Below, piece by piece: positions 15,465-23,829 of a DNA stretch of 31,921 nucleotides. Origin of the DNA: JAOADN01 sp046155885 (GTDB lineage: Bacteria > Pseudomonadota > Alphaproteobacteria > Rhodobacterales > Rhodobacteraceae); NCBI GenBank assembly GCA_046155885.1, contig JBJXFU010000055.1, positions 1-31,921 of the forward strand. Direction: 5' to 3'. Position 1 is the stretch's first letter. Each line of letters starts with the position of its first letter. The notes beneath the pieces were generated by a model. The model saw only the letters and a program-made list of their open reading frames with translations. It was not told the DNA's origin and searched no databases. A program made the position numbers and the translations under genes.

Positions 15465-16684
15465 CCGTCCACCTGGATCATCCCCTGCGCGTCCCCAACG
15501 ACTGGGACCGGCGCGGCCTGCCCGCCTGGACCTACCATTCCGAGGCGCTCTTCGAGCTGGAACGCCGGCACCTGTTCCTGACCCACTGGCAGATCGCGGG
15601 CCACGTGAACGACATCCCCGCCCCCGGCGAGTGGCTGTCGCTCGACCTCCTGGGCGAACGCGCGCTGGTGATGCGCGGCCAGGACGGGGTGGTGCGCGCC
15701 TTCCACAACCTCTGCCGCCATCGCGGGGCGCGGGTCGCCGACGGCCCGCAGGGGCGCTGCAAGGGCGCCATCGTCTGCCCCTTCCACGGCTGGGTCTACA
15801 ACCTCGACGGCACGCTCCGGGGCGCGGCGCGCCCCGACAGCTTCGGCGACATGGACCGCTCCGCCTTCGGCCTGAAGCCGATCGAGATGGAGCTCTTCCA
15901 CGGCTTCATCTTCCTGCGTTTCCACCCCGGCCCGCAGCCCCCCGTCGCGGAATGGCTGGCGCCCTACGCTGCCGACCTCGCCGCCTACGGCGCCTCCGAC
16001 CTGCTGCCCGCGCAGGGGCCGCAATGGGCAAGCGAGCTTCCGGTCAACTGGAAATCCGTCCGCGACGTGGACAACGAGGGCTATCACGTCGCGATGGCCC
16101 ACCCCGGCCTTCAGGACCTCTACGGAAGGACCTACCGCGACCAGGCCTATCCGGGCGGGCTGTCCTTCTCCTCCGGCGAGTTCGGCGACGCGCCGGGGCG
16201 GCGCTGGTCGGTGAAGCGCTATGTCTCGCTCGCGCCGGACCAGCCGCACCTGCCGGATCGGCTCAGGAAAAGCTGGACCTACTACGGTCTCTTCCCCAAT
16301 GCCGTGTTCGCCTTCACCCCCGAAAGCGCTTCGTTTTATCAGGACATCCCGCTATCGGCCGGGCGGACCCGGCTGACCGGACGCCTCTACCGCCACAAGC
16401 ATGAAAGCCGCGAAACCCGCGCCGCGCGCTACCTCGCCCAGCGCATCGACCGCGAAACCTCGGCCGAGGACCGCCAGCTTTCGATCTGGTCGAACGAGTC
16501 GATGAAGTCCTCGGCGTTCGAGGGGTTCCACCTGTCGGACCTCGAGTACGGCGTGAAGTCGCATCACGACATGCTGCGCGCGATCCTGCCGGTTGTCCGT
16601 TCCGAAACAGCGCCACCGGAGGCGGAAGTCGCGGCCATCAACGAGGATTTGCTTTCCCGCGCGGGGAAGTCCGGATTAGCCTGA
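15461..16684 (+). CDS. Second Rieske non-heme iron oxygenase, alpha subunit
   Basis: The 407-residue oxygenase has Rieske ligands C85-x-H87 and C106-x2-H109, and catalytic E206-x2-H209-x4-H214 within DNEGYHVAMAH. It is clearly diverged from the preceding oxygenase: a different N-terminus, a longer C-terminal domain, and a different catalytic context. Both metal sets look intact in each protein. The frame is open upstream but lies over the first oxygenase; the ATG at 15461 in the ATGA overlap is chosen. Two complete alpha subunits in tandem without a beta subunit or reductase suggest either two successive hydroxylation/demethylation steps or a mixed alpha-alpha' trimer. Substrate not identifiable from sequence. 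Confidence 0.92.
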   Translation: MTVHLDHPLRVPNDWDRRGLPAWTYHSEALFELERRHLFLTHWQIAGHVNDIPAPGEWLSLDLLGERALVMRGQDGVVRAFHNLCRHRGARVADGPQGRCKGAIVCPFHGWVYNLDGTLRGAARPDSFGDMDRSAFGLKPIEMELFHGFIFLRFHPGPQPPVAEWLAPYAADLAAYGASDLLPAQGPQWASELPVNWKSVRDVDNEGYHVAMAHPGLQDLYGRTYRDQAYPGGLSFSSGEFGDAPGRRWSVKRYVSLAPDQPHLPDRLRKSWTYYGLFPNAVFAFTPESASFYQDIPLSAGRTRLTGRLYRHKHESRETRAARYLAQRIDRETSAEDRQLSIWSNESMKSSAFEGFHLSDLEYGVKSHHDMLRAILPVVRSETAPPEAEVAAINEDLLSRAGKSGLA

Positions 16685-16719
16685 CAACAGAAGAACCAGA
16701 ACAACCGGGGAGACTGACG
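16682..16719 (+). promoter_or_regulatory. A/C-rich leader and ribosome-binding site before the second binding-protein gene
   Basis: Starting at the upstream stop codon, the 38 bases are dominated by A and C and end in GGGGAGA (16707-16713). The pattern TGACAACA, A/C-rich run, then purine Shine-Dalgarno matches the leader at 2650-2683 before the other Tat-exported binding protein. It is the longest gap in the 12-gene operon. Confidence 0.4.
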
Positions 16720-17820
16720 ATGAAACTCTCAAGGCGCACGGCACTGGCGACGGTCGGCGGGGCCCTCGCGATGCCCTGGGTCCGGACGGCCCGCGCGGCG
16801 GGCGGTTCGCTGAACGTCTACAACTGGGCCGACTACATCGGCGAAACCACCATCGCCGACTTCGCCGCCGAAACCGGGATCGAGGTCGTCTATGACCTCT
16901 ACGCCTCGGCCGAGGAGATGCAGGCGAAGATGCTCGCGGGGTCCACCGGCTATGACGCGGTGATCCAGAGCGGGATCTCCATGCCGCAGTTCCTCCAGGC
17001 CGGCGTCTACGCGGAACTCGACCGCTCGCGCCTCACCAACTGGGGCAACCTCGACCCGGCGATCCTGAAGGTGGTCGAAGGCTTCGACCCCGGCAACAAG
17101 TACAGCTACCCCTACATGTGGGGGTCCGTCGGGATCACCTACAATGTCGACATGGTGAAGGAACGGCTGCCGGACGCGGACCTTTCCGACCTCGGCACGA
17201 TCTTCAAACCGGAGAACGCCGAAAAGCTTGCCGACTGCGGCATCTCGATCCTCGACAGCCCGACCGACATCGGCTTCATGGTGCTGAGCTACCTCGGCAT
17301 CGACCCGAGCACCGCCGGCGCCGCCGAGTACGCCAAGATGGTCGAGGCGTTCAAACCGATCCGGTCCTACATCGCCACCTTCGACAACTCGAACTATCTG
17401 ACCGCCATCCCCAACGGCGAGCTCTGCGTCGTCAACAACTGGTCGGGCGACTACGGCGTCGCCAAGGCCCGCGCCGCCGAGGCGGGGATCGAGATGAACC
17501 TCGCTTACTACGTACCGAAGACCGGCGCGCCGGCCTGGTTCGACCTCTGGGCGATCCCGAAGGACGCGCCCAACCCGGACAACGCCTACCTCTTCCTCGA
17601 CTACATGCTGCGCCCCGAGGTGATCGCCGCCTGCACCAACTTCACCGGCTACGCCAACGCCAACAAGGCGGCGACGGCCTTCGTCGACCCCGCGATCGTC
17701 GCCGACCCGGCGGTCTACCCGGACGCCGAAACGCTCGGCCGCATGTACACTCCCACCCCCCAGACCGAGGAACAGGACCGCGAGATCCTCCGCGCCTGGA
17801 CCGAGATCAAGGCGGGCTGA
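16720..17820 (+). CDS. ABC transporter substrate-binding protein, PotD/PotF type
   Basis: The 366-residue periplasmic receptor has a twin-arginine signal (SRRTA at 4-8, hydrophobic core, cleavage near ARA at 24-26). The mature protein opens with LNVYNWADYIGETTIADF, the typical N-terminus of spermidine/putrescine receptors, followed by the YDAVIQSG and YNVDMVKERLP segments of that family. Relatives bind polyamines, but many Rhodobacterales paralogues serve other amines and betaines, so the ligand is probably a cationic or zwitterionic nitrogen compound handled by the neighbouring oxygenases. Together with the next three genes it forms a complete importer inside the catabolic operon. Confidence 0.92.
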   Translation: MKLSRRTALATVGGALAMPWVRTARAAGGSLNVYNWADYIGETTIADFAAETGIEVVYDLYASAEEMQAKMLAGSTGYDAVIQSGISMPQFLQAGVYAELDRSRLTNWGNLDPAILKVVEGFDPGNKYSYPYMWGSVGITYNVDMVKERLPDADLSDLGTIFKPENAEKLADCGISILDSPTDIGFMVLSYLGIDPSTAGAAEYAKMVEAFKPIRSYIATFDNSNYLTAIPNGELCVVNNWSGDYGVAKARAAEAGIEMNLAYYVPKTGAPAWFDLWAIPKDAPNPDNAYLFLDYMLRPEVIAACTNFTGYANANKAATAFVDPAIVADPAVYPDAETLGRMYTPTPQTEEQDREILRAWTEIKAG

Positions 17821-17823
17821 GCC

Positions 17824-18972
17824 GTGCATGGCCCGGTCGCGCGGAGCGGCGCCGCAGCCCAAGGGCTGGCGGGCGCCGCTCCCGACTTCATCCGTATCGA
17901 GAGCGTCACGAAACGGTTCGGGACCTTCACGGCGGTCAGCGACGTCACCCTCTCGGTCGCACGGGGCGAGATCTTCGGCCTGCTCGGCGGCTCGGGCTGC
18001 GGCAAGACCACGCTTCTGCGCATGCTCGCGGGCTTCGAGGAAGTCAGCGAAGGCCGCATCTTCATCGACGGCGAGGATATGGCCGCCGTCCCGCCCTGGT
18101 CGCGCCCCGTCCACATGATGTTCCAGTCCTACGCGCTTTTCCCGCACATGACGGTCGAGAAGAACATCGGTTACGGCCTGAAACACGAACCGATCACCGA
18201 CGCGGCGCGCAGGGACCGGGTGCGCGAGATGCTCGACCTGGTGCAGCTCACCCCCTTCGCCGGGCGCAAGCCGCACCAGATTTCGGGCGGCCAGCGGCAG
18301 CGCGTGGCGCTGGCCCGCGCGCTGGCGCGCCAGCCCAAGCTGCTCCTGCTCGACGAACCCCTCGCCGCGCTCGACAAGAAGCTGCGCGAACACACCCAGT
18401 TCGAGCTGATGTCGATCCAGGCCCGCACCGGCGTCACCTTCATCGTCGTCACCCACGACCAGGAAGAGGCGATGACGCTGTCGGACCGCATCGCGGTGAT
18501 GGACAAGGGGCGCGTCCGGCAGGTCGGCACCCCGACCGACATCTACGAATTCCCCGTCACGCGCTTCGTCGCGGATTTCATCGGCTCGGCCACCTTCTTC
18601 GCGGCAAAGGTCGAGGCAACCGCGGACGGGATCGCCACGCTATCGGTGCCGGAAGCCGGCCGCCCGATCAGGGCAAGGGCAGTGCCCGGGCTTTCGCCTG
18701 GGCAGGAGGTCACGCTGGCGATCCGGCCCGAGAAGTTCACCATCTCGCGAAGCCTCCCCGATGGGGCCGAAAACGCGGTTCCGGGCAAGGTCCACGACCT
18801 CGCGTACTTTGGCAAGGACTCGCTCTACCGCGTTGAACTGGAAAGCGGAACGCTGGTGTCGGCACATTCCGTCAACGCCCGCCGCGCCGACGAGGCGGGG
18901 CGCGTCGCCGACTGGGAGGACGCGGTCTGGCTGACCTTCGACCCCGCCTCGGCGATCATCCTGACCGAGTAG
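17824..18972 (+). CDS. ABC transporter ATP-binding protein, PotA/PotG type
   Basis: The 382-residue ATPase has Walker A GGSGCGKT at 55-62, Q-loop FQSYALFPHMT near 100-110, signature ISGGQRQR at 153-160, Walker B LLLLDEP at 173-179, H-loop H211, and a C-terminal TOBE-type regulatory domain (from about residue 250). The GTG start at 17824 follows the previous stop by three bases. The first 20 residues are Ala/Gly-rich and not conserved in the family, but no better in-frame start with a Shine-Dalgarno sequence lies nearby. It energises the PotFGHI-type importer. Confidence 0.93.
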   Translation: MHGPVARSGAAAQGLAGAAPDFIRIESVTKRFGTFTAVSDVTLSVARGEIFGLLGGSGCGKTTLLRMLAGFEEVSEGRIFIDGEDMAAVPPWSRPVHMMFQSYALFPHMTVEKNIGYGLKHEPITDAARRDRVREMLDLVQLTPFAGRKPHQISGGQRQRVALARALARQPKLLLLDEPLAALDKKLREHTQFELMSIQARTGVTFIVVTHDQEEAMTLSDRIAVMDKGRVRQVGTPTDIYEFPVTRFVADFIGSATFFAAKVEATADGIATLSVPEAGRPIRARAVPGLSPGQEVTLAIRPEKFTISRSLPDGAENAVPGKVHDLAYFGKDSLYRVELESGTLVSAHSVNARRADEAGRVADWEDAVWLTFDPASAIILTE

Positions 18973-18976
18973 GCCC

Positions 18977-19930
18977 ATGGCGCAGGCATCCTCCCCGCAG
19001 CCTTCCGCCCCGTCGCGCTTTTCCGTCTGGTTCAACCGGCGCGGCTGGTCCGACATCGTCATCGCGGCGCCCTATCTCTGGCTGGTCGCCCTTTTCCTGA
19101 TCCCGTTCCTCATCGTCGTGGCGATGAGCGTGGCGACCCGCACGCCCACCGCGCCACCCTTCGGCTTCGGCGGCGACAATCCGGTTGTGAACCTCGCCGG
19201 CTATGCAAGGCTCTTCCAGGACGACCTCTACATCCGCGCCTTCCTCACCTCGGTGGTCAACGCGGGCATTGCCACCCTGCTCTGCCTGCTTCTCGGCTAT
19301 CCGATGGCGCTCGGCCTGACGCGGATTTCAACGACCTGGCGCAGCATCTTCCTGATGCTGGTGATCCTGCCCTTCTGGACCTCGTTCCTGCTCCGCGTCT
19401 ATGCGTGGATGGGTCTGATGGGAAAGAACAGCTGGTTCAACGGCCTTCTGACCGACGCCTGGAACTGGCTGGTGCCGCTCGACTGGGCGGTGAGGTCGGT
19501 GCCGATGATGAACACCAACTTCGCCGTCGTGCTCGTCATGGTCTACACCTACCTGCCGTTCATGATCCTGCCGCTCTATGCCAGCCTCGAACGCCTCGAC
19601 CCGACGCTGGACGAAGCGGCGATGGATCTCGGCTCGCGCCCCTCGCGGGTGTTTCTCGACGTGACCCTGCCGCAGTCCCTCTCGGGCATCGTCGCGGGGG
19701 GGATGCTGGTCTTCATCCCAGCGGCGGGGGAGCTGGTCATCCCGACACTCGTGGGCGACGCGTCGAGCCCGATGATCGGACGGGTGATCTCAGACGAATT
19801 CGCGGTGGCGCGCGACTGGCCGATGGCCTCGGCGGTGGCCGTGGCACTTCTGGTCCTGATGGTCGGGCCGATGATGGTCTACAGCCATCACCAGTCCAAG
19901 TCGGAACGCCGCCTGAGGGCCGAGCCATGA
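18977..19930 (+). CDS. ABC transporter permease, PotB/PotH type
   Basis: The 317-residue inner-membrane subunit has a Ser/Pro-rich cytoplasmic N-terminus, a first membrane helix (about 28-51), and five more hydrophobic segments. The EAA coupling loop reads EAAMDLGSRPSRVFLDVTLP. A large periplasmic segment after helix 1 contains RTPTAPPFGFGGDN. It starts four bases after the ATPase stop and overlaps the partner permease in an ATGA. Family assignment is firm; substrate specificity lies in the binding protein. Confidence 0.92.
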   Translation: MAQASSPQPSAPSRFSVWFNRRGWSDIVIAAPYLWLVALFLIPFLIVVAMSVATRTPTAPPFGFGGDNPVVNLAGYARLFQDDLYIRAFLTSVVNAGIATLLCLLLGYPMALGLTRISTTWRSIFLMLVILPFWTSFLLRVYAWMGLMGKNSWFNGLLTDAWNWLVPLDWAVRSVPMMNTNFAVVLVMVYTYLPFMILPLYASLERLDPTLDEAAMDLGSRPSRVFLDVTLPQSLSGIVAGGMLVFIPAAGELVIPTLVGDASSPMIGRVISDEFAVARDWPMASAVAVALLVLMVGPMMVYSHHQSKSERRLRAEP

Positions 19931-20766
19931 GGCGCAGCCCGGTCTTCCTGATGACGGTGCTCGCCTTCGGCTTCGCCTTCCTCTACGTGCCGATCCTGTC
20001 AATGATCGTCTATTCCTTCAACGCCTCGCGGCTGGCCACGGTCTGGGGCGGGTTTTCCACGAAGTGGTATCTGGCGCTGTGGAAGAACCCCCAGATCGTC
20101 GACGCTGCGCTTCTGTCGCTGAAGATCGCGCTGGTTTCGGCGACCTTCGCCACCATCCTCGGCACGCTCTCGGGAATTGCGCTGGCGCGGTTCCGGTCGT
20201 TCCGGGGGCGCACGCTCTATTCCGGACTGGTGACCGCGCCGCTGATCATGCCCGAGGTGATCACCGGCATCTCCTCGCTGATCTTCTTCATCCTGATCTA
20301 CAACGCCATCGGCTGGCCGGTGCGCGGCTTCACCACGATCACCTTGGCGCATATCACCTTCTCGATGGTCTTCGTCTCGACCGTCGTCTACGCCCGCCTG
20401 ATCGAGGCGGACCGCGCCATCGAAGAGGCGGCGATGGACCTCGGCTCGCGGCCCTGGCAGGTGCTGAAGGACGTGACCCTGCCGGTCTGCTTCCCGGCGA
20501 TCATGTCGGGCTGGCTTCTGGCCTTCACCATCTCGCTTGACGACGTGGTCATCACCTCCTTCACCACCGGCCCCGGGGCGACGACGCTGCCGCTCGTCGT
20601 CTGGTCGAAGGTCCGGCTGGGCGTGACCCCCGACATCAACGCGCTGGCAACGCTGATCGTGGTCATCGTCGGCATCGGCGTGATCGTCGCCGGGCGGCTG
20701 ATGTGGCGGGCCGAACGGCGGCGCGAGCGCGACATGCAGCTCGCCTATCAGGCGAACACGCTGTGA
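19927..20766 (+). CDS. ABC transporter permease, PotC/PotI type
   Basis: The 279-residue second permease of the Pot-type importer starts MRRSPVFLMTVLAFG with an immediate membrane helix, followed by the SFNASR segment typical of PotC/PotI. Five further helices follow, and the coupling loop reads EAAMDLGSRPWQVLKDVTLP. The frame is open about 174 codons upstream, but that part lies over the previous permease; the ATGA-overlap start at 19927 fits family length. It ends in a GTGA overlap with the cupin gene, tying the importer to the downstream enzymes by translational coupling. Confidence 0.93.
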   Translation: MRRSPVFLMTVLAFGFAFLYVPILSMIVYSFNASRLATVWGGFSTKWYLALWKNPQIVDAALLSLKIALVSATFATILGTLSGIALARFRSFRGRTLYSGLVTAPLIMPEVITGISSLIFFILIYNAIGWPVRGFTTITLAHITFSMVFVSTVVYARLIEADRAIEEAAMDLGSRPWQVLKDVTLPVCFPAIMSGWLLAFTISLDDVVITSFTTGPGATTLPLVVWSKVRLGVTPDINALATLIVVIVGIGVIVAGRLMWRAERRRERDMQLAYQANTL

Positions 20767-21653
20767 CAGCGCCGGTGGAGGCGGGCGCGCACGAACTCGA
20801 AGCGGCCCGCGCGGCCCTGGCCATGCCGCTCGGCCTGCCCGGATCGGGCCGGGTGCGCTATGGCGCGGCGATGGCGCTCTGGCGGGCGGACGAGTTGACG
20901 CTGGCCGAGCTCGAAGCCTACCGCATCTGCTCGCCGCTCGATGCCGAGGACCCCGCCCGCCTGTCGGTCCGCCCCCGCCCCGCCCCCCCGGCCGACCGCG
21001 ACACCGCGATCCGAACCGCCATCGCGGCCATCGACCTCTACCTCGGCGGCCTCCCGGGCCCCGGCATCGCCGAAGCGCGCCACGGCATCGCCGCCTTCGC
21101 CAGCGGCCCCGTCGCCCCGCCGCCCCGCGCCCTCCGCCCCGCCCCCTCCCCGCTTCTCGACCCCGCGCTCGCCGCCCTCGCCGCCCCCGGCCCGGACGGC
21201 CGCCCGGAGCTCGCGGCCGCCCTGGCCGAGGTCGCGGCCCACCTCGACTGGGTGACCTACGACCTCTACCCCCGCGACGGGATCGGCGCCGCCTTCGCCG
21301 ACGGCCACGCCTTCGCCGGCCTGATCGACCCCGAAGGCCCCGTCGCCGCCCCCGACTTCTCGCTCGGCCTCTTCCTCATCGCCCCCCATGTCTTCTACCG
21401 CGACCGCTGCCACCTCGCGCCCGAGCTCTACGCCCCCCTGACGGGCCCCCACGGCTGGCGCTTCGCCCCCGGCGCGCCGCTGGTGACCAGACCCGCCCAC
21501 CGCCCCATCTGGAACGACCCCAACCAACCCCACGCCACCAAGGTGGGCGCCCTGCCCTTCCTCGCCGCCTTCGCCTGGACCCGCGACGTCCTGGCCCCCT
21601 CCCGCATCCTGCCCGCCCCCGACTGGGCCGCCATCGAGGCGCCCCCCTCATGA
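20763..21653 (+). CDS. DddQ-like cupin protein (dimethylsulfoniopropionate-lyase-like family)
   Basis: The 296-residue protein has an Ala/Pro-rich helical N-terminal half and a C-terminal cupin (about 195-280). The motif Y212-x2-R215-x-H217-x3-E221-x-Y223, then H257 and a WTRDV end, lines up with the metal site of DMSP lyase DddQ as I recall it (Y120, H123, H125, E129, Y131, H163). All but one position are conserved; the H123 equivalent is Arg215. That change may alter catalysis, and the operon contains amine-type enzymes, so another onium or amine substrate is as likely as DMSP. The GTG start overlaps the previous stop (GTGA), and an ATGA overlap joins it to the amidohydrolase. Family call moderate; function unknown. 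Confidence 0.6.
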   Translation: MTAPVEAGAHELEAARAALAMPLGLPGSGRVRYGAAMALWRADELTLAELEAYRICSPLDAEDPARLSVRPRPAPPADRDTAIRTAIAAIDLYLGGLPGPGIAEARHGIAAFASGPVAPPPRALRPAPSPLLDPALAALAAPGPDGRPELAAALAEVAAHLDWVTYDLYPRDGIGAAFADGHAFAGLIDPEGPVAAPDFSLGLFLIAPHVFYRDRCHLAPELYAPLTGPHGWRFAPGAPLVTRPAHRPIWNDPNQPHATKVGALPFLAAFAWTRDVLAPSRILPAPDWAAIEAPPS

Positions 21654-23275
21654 CCCCCGACCTGATCCTCACCGGCGGGCGCATCCGCACGATGGACCCG
21701 ACCCGCCTCTGGGCCGAGGCGCTGGCGATCAGGGGCGGCCGCATCCTCGCCCTCGGCTCCGACGCCGACATCCGCGCGCTGGCGGGCCCCGGAACCCGCC
21801 TCACCCATGCCGGGGGCCGCCTTGTCCTGCCCGGCATCCAGGACGCCCACATCCACCTGATGGACGGCGGCGTCGATCTGGTCACGGCCGCGCCGCTCTG
21901 GGACGCGCGCTCGGTCGCCGAACTCCAGGCGGCGGTGCGCGCCCATGCCCGCGCCACGGCCTTTCCGCTGGTTGTCGGCACCGGCTGGCAGTTCGGCACC
22001 TTCACCGAAGCCAACCTGACGCGCGAGGTCGTCGACGCCGCCGTCTCCGACCGCCCGGCGATCCTTTACGATTCAAGCTACCACTCGGCCGTCTTCAACT
22101 CCGCCGCCTGCCGGATCGCGGGCATCGTGGCGGGGCGGCAAGACCCGCCGAAGGGCCGTATCGTCCGCGACGCGGCCGGCGAGCCCACCGGAATGCTGCA
22201 CGAGGAGGAAGTGATCGCCGGCTACGCAGCGCTTCCGCAATGGGACGATGCCACCCGCCTCACGGGCCTCAGGGCCGCGCAGGCGCTCGCCCACCGCCAC
22301 GGCATCACCGGCATCCTCGACCCGCGCGTCCTGCCCGCACACCTCGCCGCCTATGGCGCCCTGGCGCGCGAAGGCGGCCTCACCCTCCACGCCTGCGGCG
22401 CGGGCCTCGTGCGGCCGGGCGAAGACCCCGCGCAGGCCGTGGAGCGCCTGTCCGATTGGCGCGCCGGGGCGCAGGGGCTGGCCCTCCACTCTGCCAAGTT
22501 CTTCCTCGACGGGGTGATCGAAAGCCGCACCGCCGCGATGCTCGCCCCCTATGCCGACGCTGCGGGCGGAAACGCGCCCCTACTCTTCGACCCCGCCGAA
22601 ATCGCCCCCCTCTTCACCGCCCTGGACGCCGCGCGGTTCCAGATCCACAGCCATGTCATTGGCGACGGCGCGGTGCGCGCCGCACTCGACGGGATCGAAG
22701 CGGCGCGGGAAGCGAACGGCGCCTGGCCCGCGCTGCACCAGCTCGCCCACCTGCAGGTGGTGGACCCCGCCGACATCCCCCGCATCGCCGCGCTTGGCGC
22801 GATGGCGAACATCCAACCGCTCTGGGCCCGGCTCGACCCCGACATCCCCGACGACTGGCTCGACCTCGTGGGCGCGGCGCGCCGCGCCAACGTCTACCCC
22901 TTCCGCCGCATCCTCGACACCGGCGCCCCCTGGTGCCTGTCGTCGGACTGGGCGGTTTCCACCCTGAACCCCTTCCCGATCATCGAAACCGCCGTCACCC
23001 GCGCGCCCGGACGGCACGAACGCCCCCGCCCGCCGTTCCTTCCCGCCGAGGCGATCAGCGTCGAAGAGGCCGTCGCGGGCTATACGACCGGGGCGGCGGC
23101 CGCCTGCTGGCGGGCGGGGTCAACCGGGATGCTGCGGCCCGGCTACGCCGCCGACCTCATCGTGCTCGACCGGGATATCCTCTCCGGACCGGCGGACCAG
23201 ATCGGCGGGACCGAGGTGCTGCTGACGCTCTTCGCCGGGCGCGAGGTGCACCGGGCCGGGGGGTTCGGGGGGTAG
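21650..23275 (+). CDS. Amidohydrolase, YtcJ-like (Amidohydro_3)
   Basis: This 541-residue metal-dependent hydrolase has an N-terminal beta-sandwich strand set (LILTGGRIRTMD), then the metal motif DAHIHL with H67 and H69. A lysine-bearing segment HSAKFFLDGVIESRTAAML follows, then histidines in FQIHSHVIGDGAV and LHQLAHLQVV, and the catalytic aspartate in LSSDWAVSTLNP. The order is that of YtcJ-type members. Family activities are hydrolysis of amide, N-formyl or imide bonds; the substrate here is not known. It is the last gene of the 12-gene operon, coupled to the cupin gene by ATGA. About 110 bp downstream a dispersed repeat begins; no clear terminator was found. Confidence 0.92.
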   Translation: MTPDLILTGGRIRTMDPTRLWAEALAIRGGRILALGSDADIRALAGPGTRLTHAGGRLVLPGIQDAHIHLMDGGVDLVTAAPLWDARSVAELQAAVRAHARATAFPLVVGTGWQFGTFTEANLTREVVDAAVSDRPAILYDSSYHSAVFNSAACRIAGIVAGRQDPPKGRIVRDAAGEPTGMLHEEEVIAGYAALPQWDDATRLTGLRAAQALAHRHGITGILDPRVLPAHLAAYGALAREGGLTLHACGAGLVRPGEDPAQAVERLSDWRAGAQGLALHSAKFFLDGVIESRTAAMLAPYADAAGGNAPLLFDPAEIAPLFTALDAARFQIHSHVIGDGAVRAALDGIEAAREANGAWPALHQLAHLQVVDPADIPRIAALGAMANIQPLWARLDPDIPDDWLDLVGAARRANVYPFRRILDTGAPWCLSSDWAVSTLNPFPIIETAVTRAPGRHERPRPPFLPAEAISVEEAVAGYTTGAAAACWRAGSTGMLRPGYAADLIVLDRDILSGPADQIGGTEVLLTLFAGREVHRAGGFGG

Positions 23276-23829
23276 GTCTGGGATTTGCGGTCCCGCCGTT
23301 CTTGCCGATCCCGGCGCAAGCGCGGGGAAAGCTCCGCCCCACTTCGGCTCGCACCCGATGAAGTACAAGACCGACCCTCGTCGTCCACCTTCACCGCCCT
23401 CCTTGCCCGGAACAGCCGCGAAGCGGCCCGGGCGGCGCCCGACCGCCCCCCGGGCGCCACCGCAACGGCAGTTGCGGGAACACCGGCAGGGTTGGAGGGA
23501 CCATAAAGCGCGGACCAACACCGTCGGTGCGCCCCCCCCGCGGTCGGGCGCCGGCCTCTGGTGCGCGAAGAAAGGAGAGAGACGTTTCAGAATGAGTCCG
23601 AACAGATCTGTCCCGCCTGCTTCCTTCGGGATGGTCCATTGACCTTCCGCCGTCACTGCGTTCCCCCCGGGTCCCCCGCCCTAGCCGGGCCGAGGGGCGT
23701 CCCCGCTTCACGCGTGACTGGTCCAGCCATTCCGGCTCCGTCCTTCCACCCCCCCCGATGGACATCCCCCCTCATATCGCCAAGCCTCCGCCGCGCGGCG
23801 CAGGGCCGCCGAATCGCAAAGGCCGTCCT
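23276..23829 (+). other. Gene-free stretch containing repeat copy A
   Basis: No credible gene is seen between the amidohydrolase stop and the chosen start of the HAD gene. The first 110 bp hold short GC-rich inverted repeats (CTTGC/GCAAG, GCGG/CCGC) without a T-tract. The middle is repeat copy A. The last 250 bp are unremarkable and show no clear promoter. Open frames here are short and low in complexity. Confidence 0.6.
23385..23580 (-). repeat. Dispersed intergenic repeat, copy A
   Basis: The reverse complement of this segment aligns along its length with 24905-25130. A 36-bp core (23473-23508 against 24984-25019) differs at one position. Inner arms GGGCGGCGCCCGACCGC (23430-23446) and GCGGTCGGGCGCCGGCC (23540-23556) are inverted with one mismatch, so the element is itself an imperfect palindrome of about 127 bp. 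It carries no coding capacity and lies between genes, as expected for a REP/MITE-like element. Outer ends are approximate. Confidence 0.8.
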
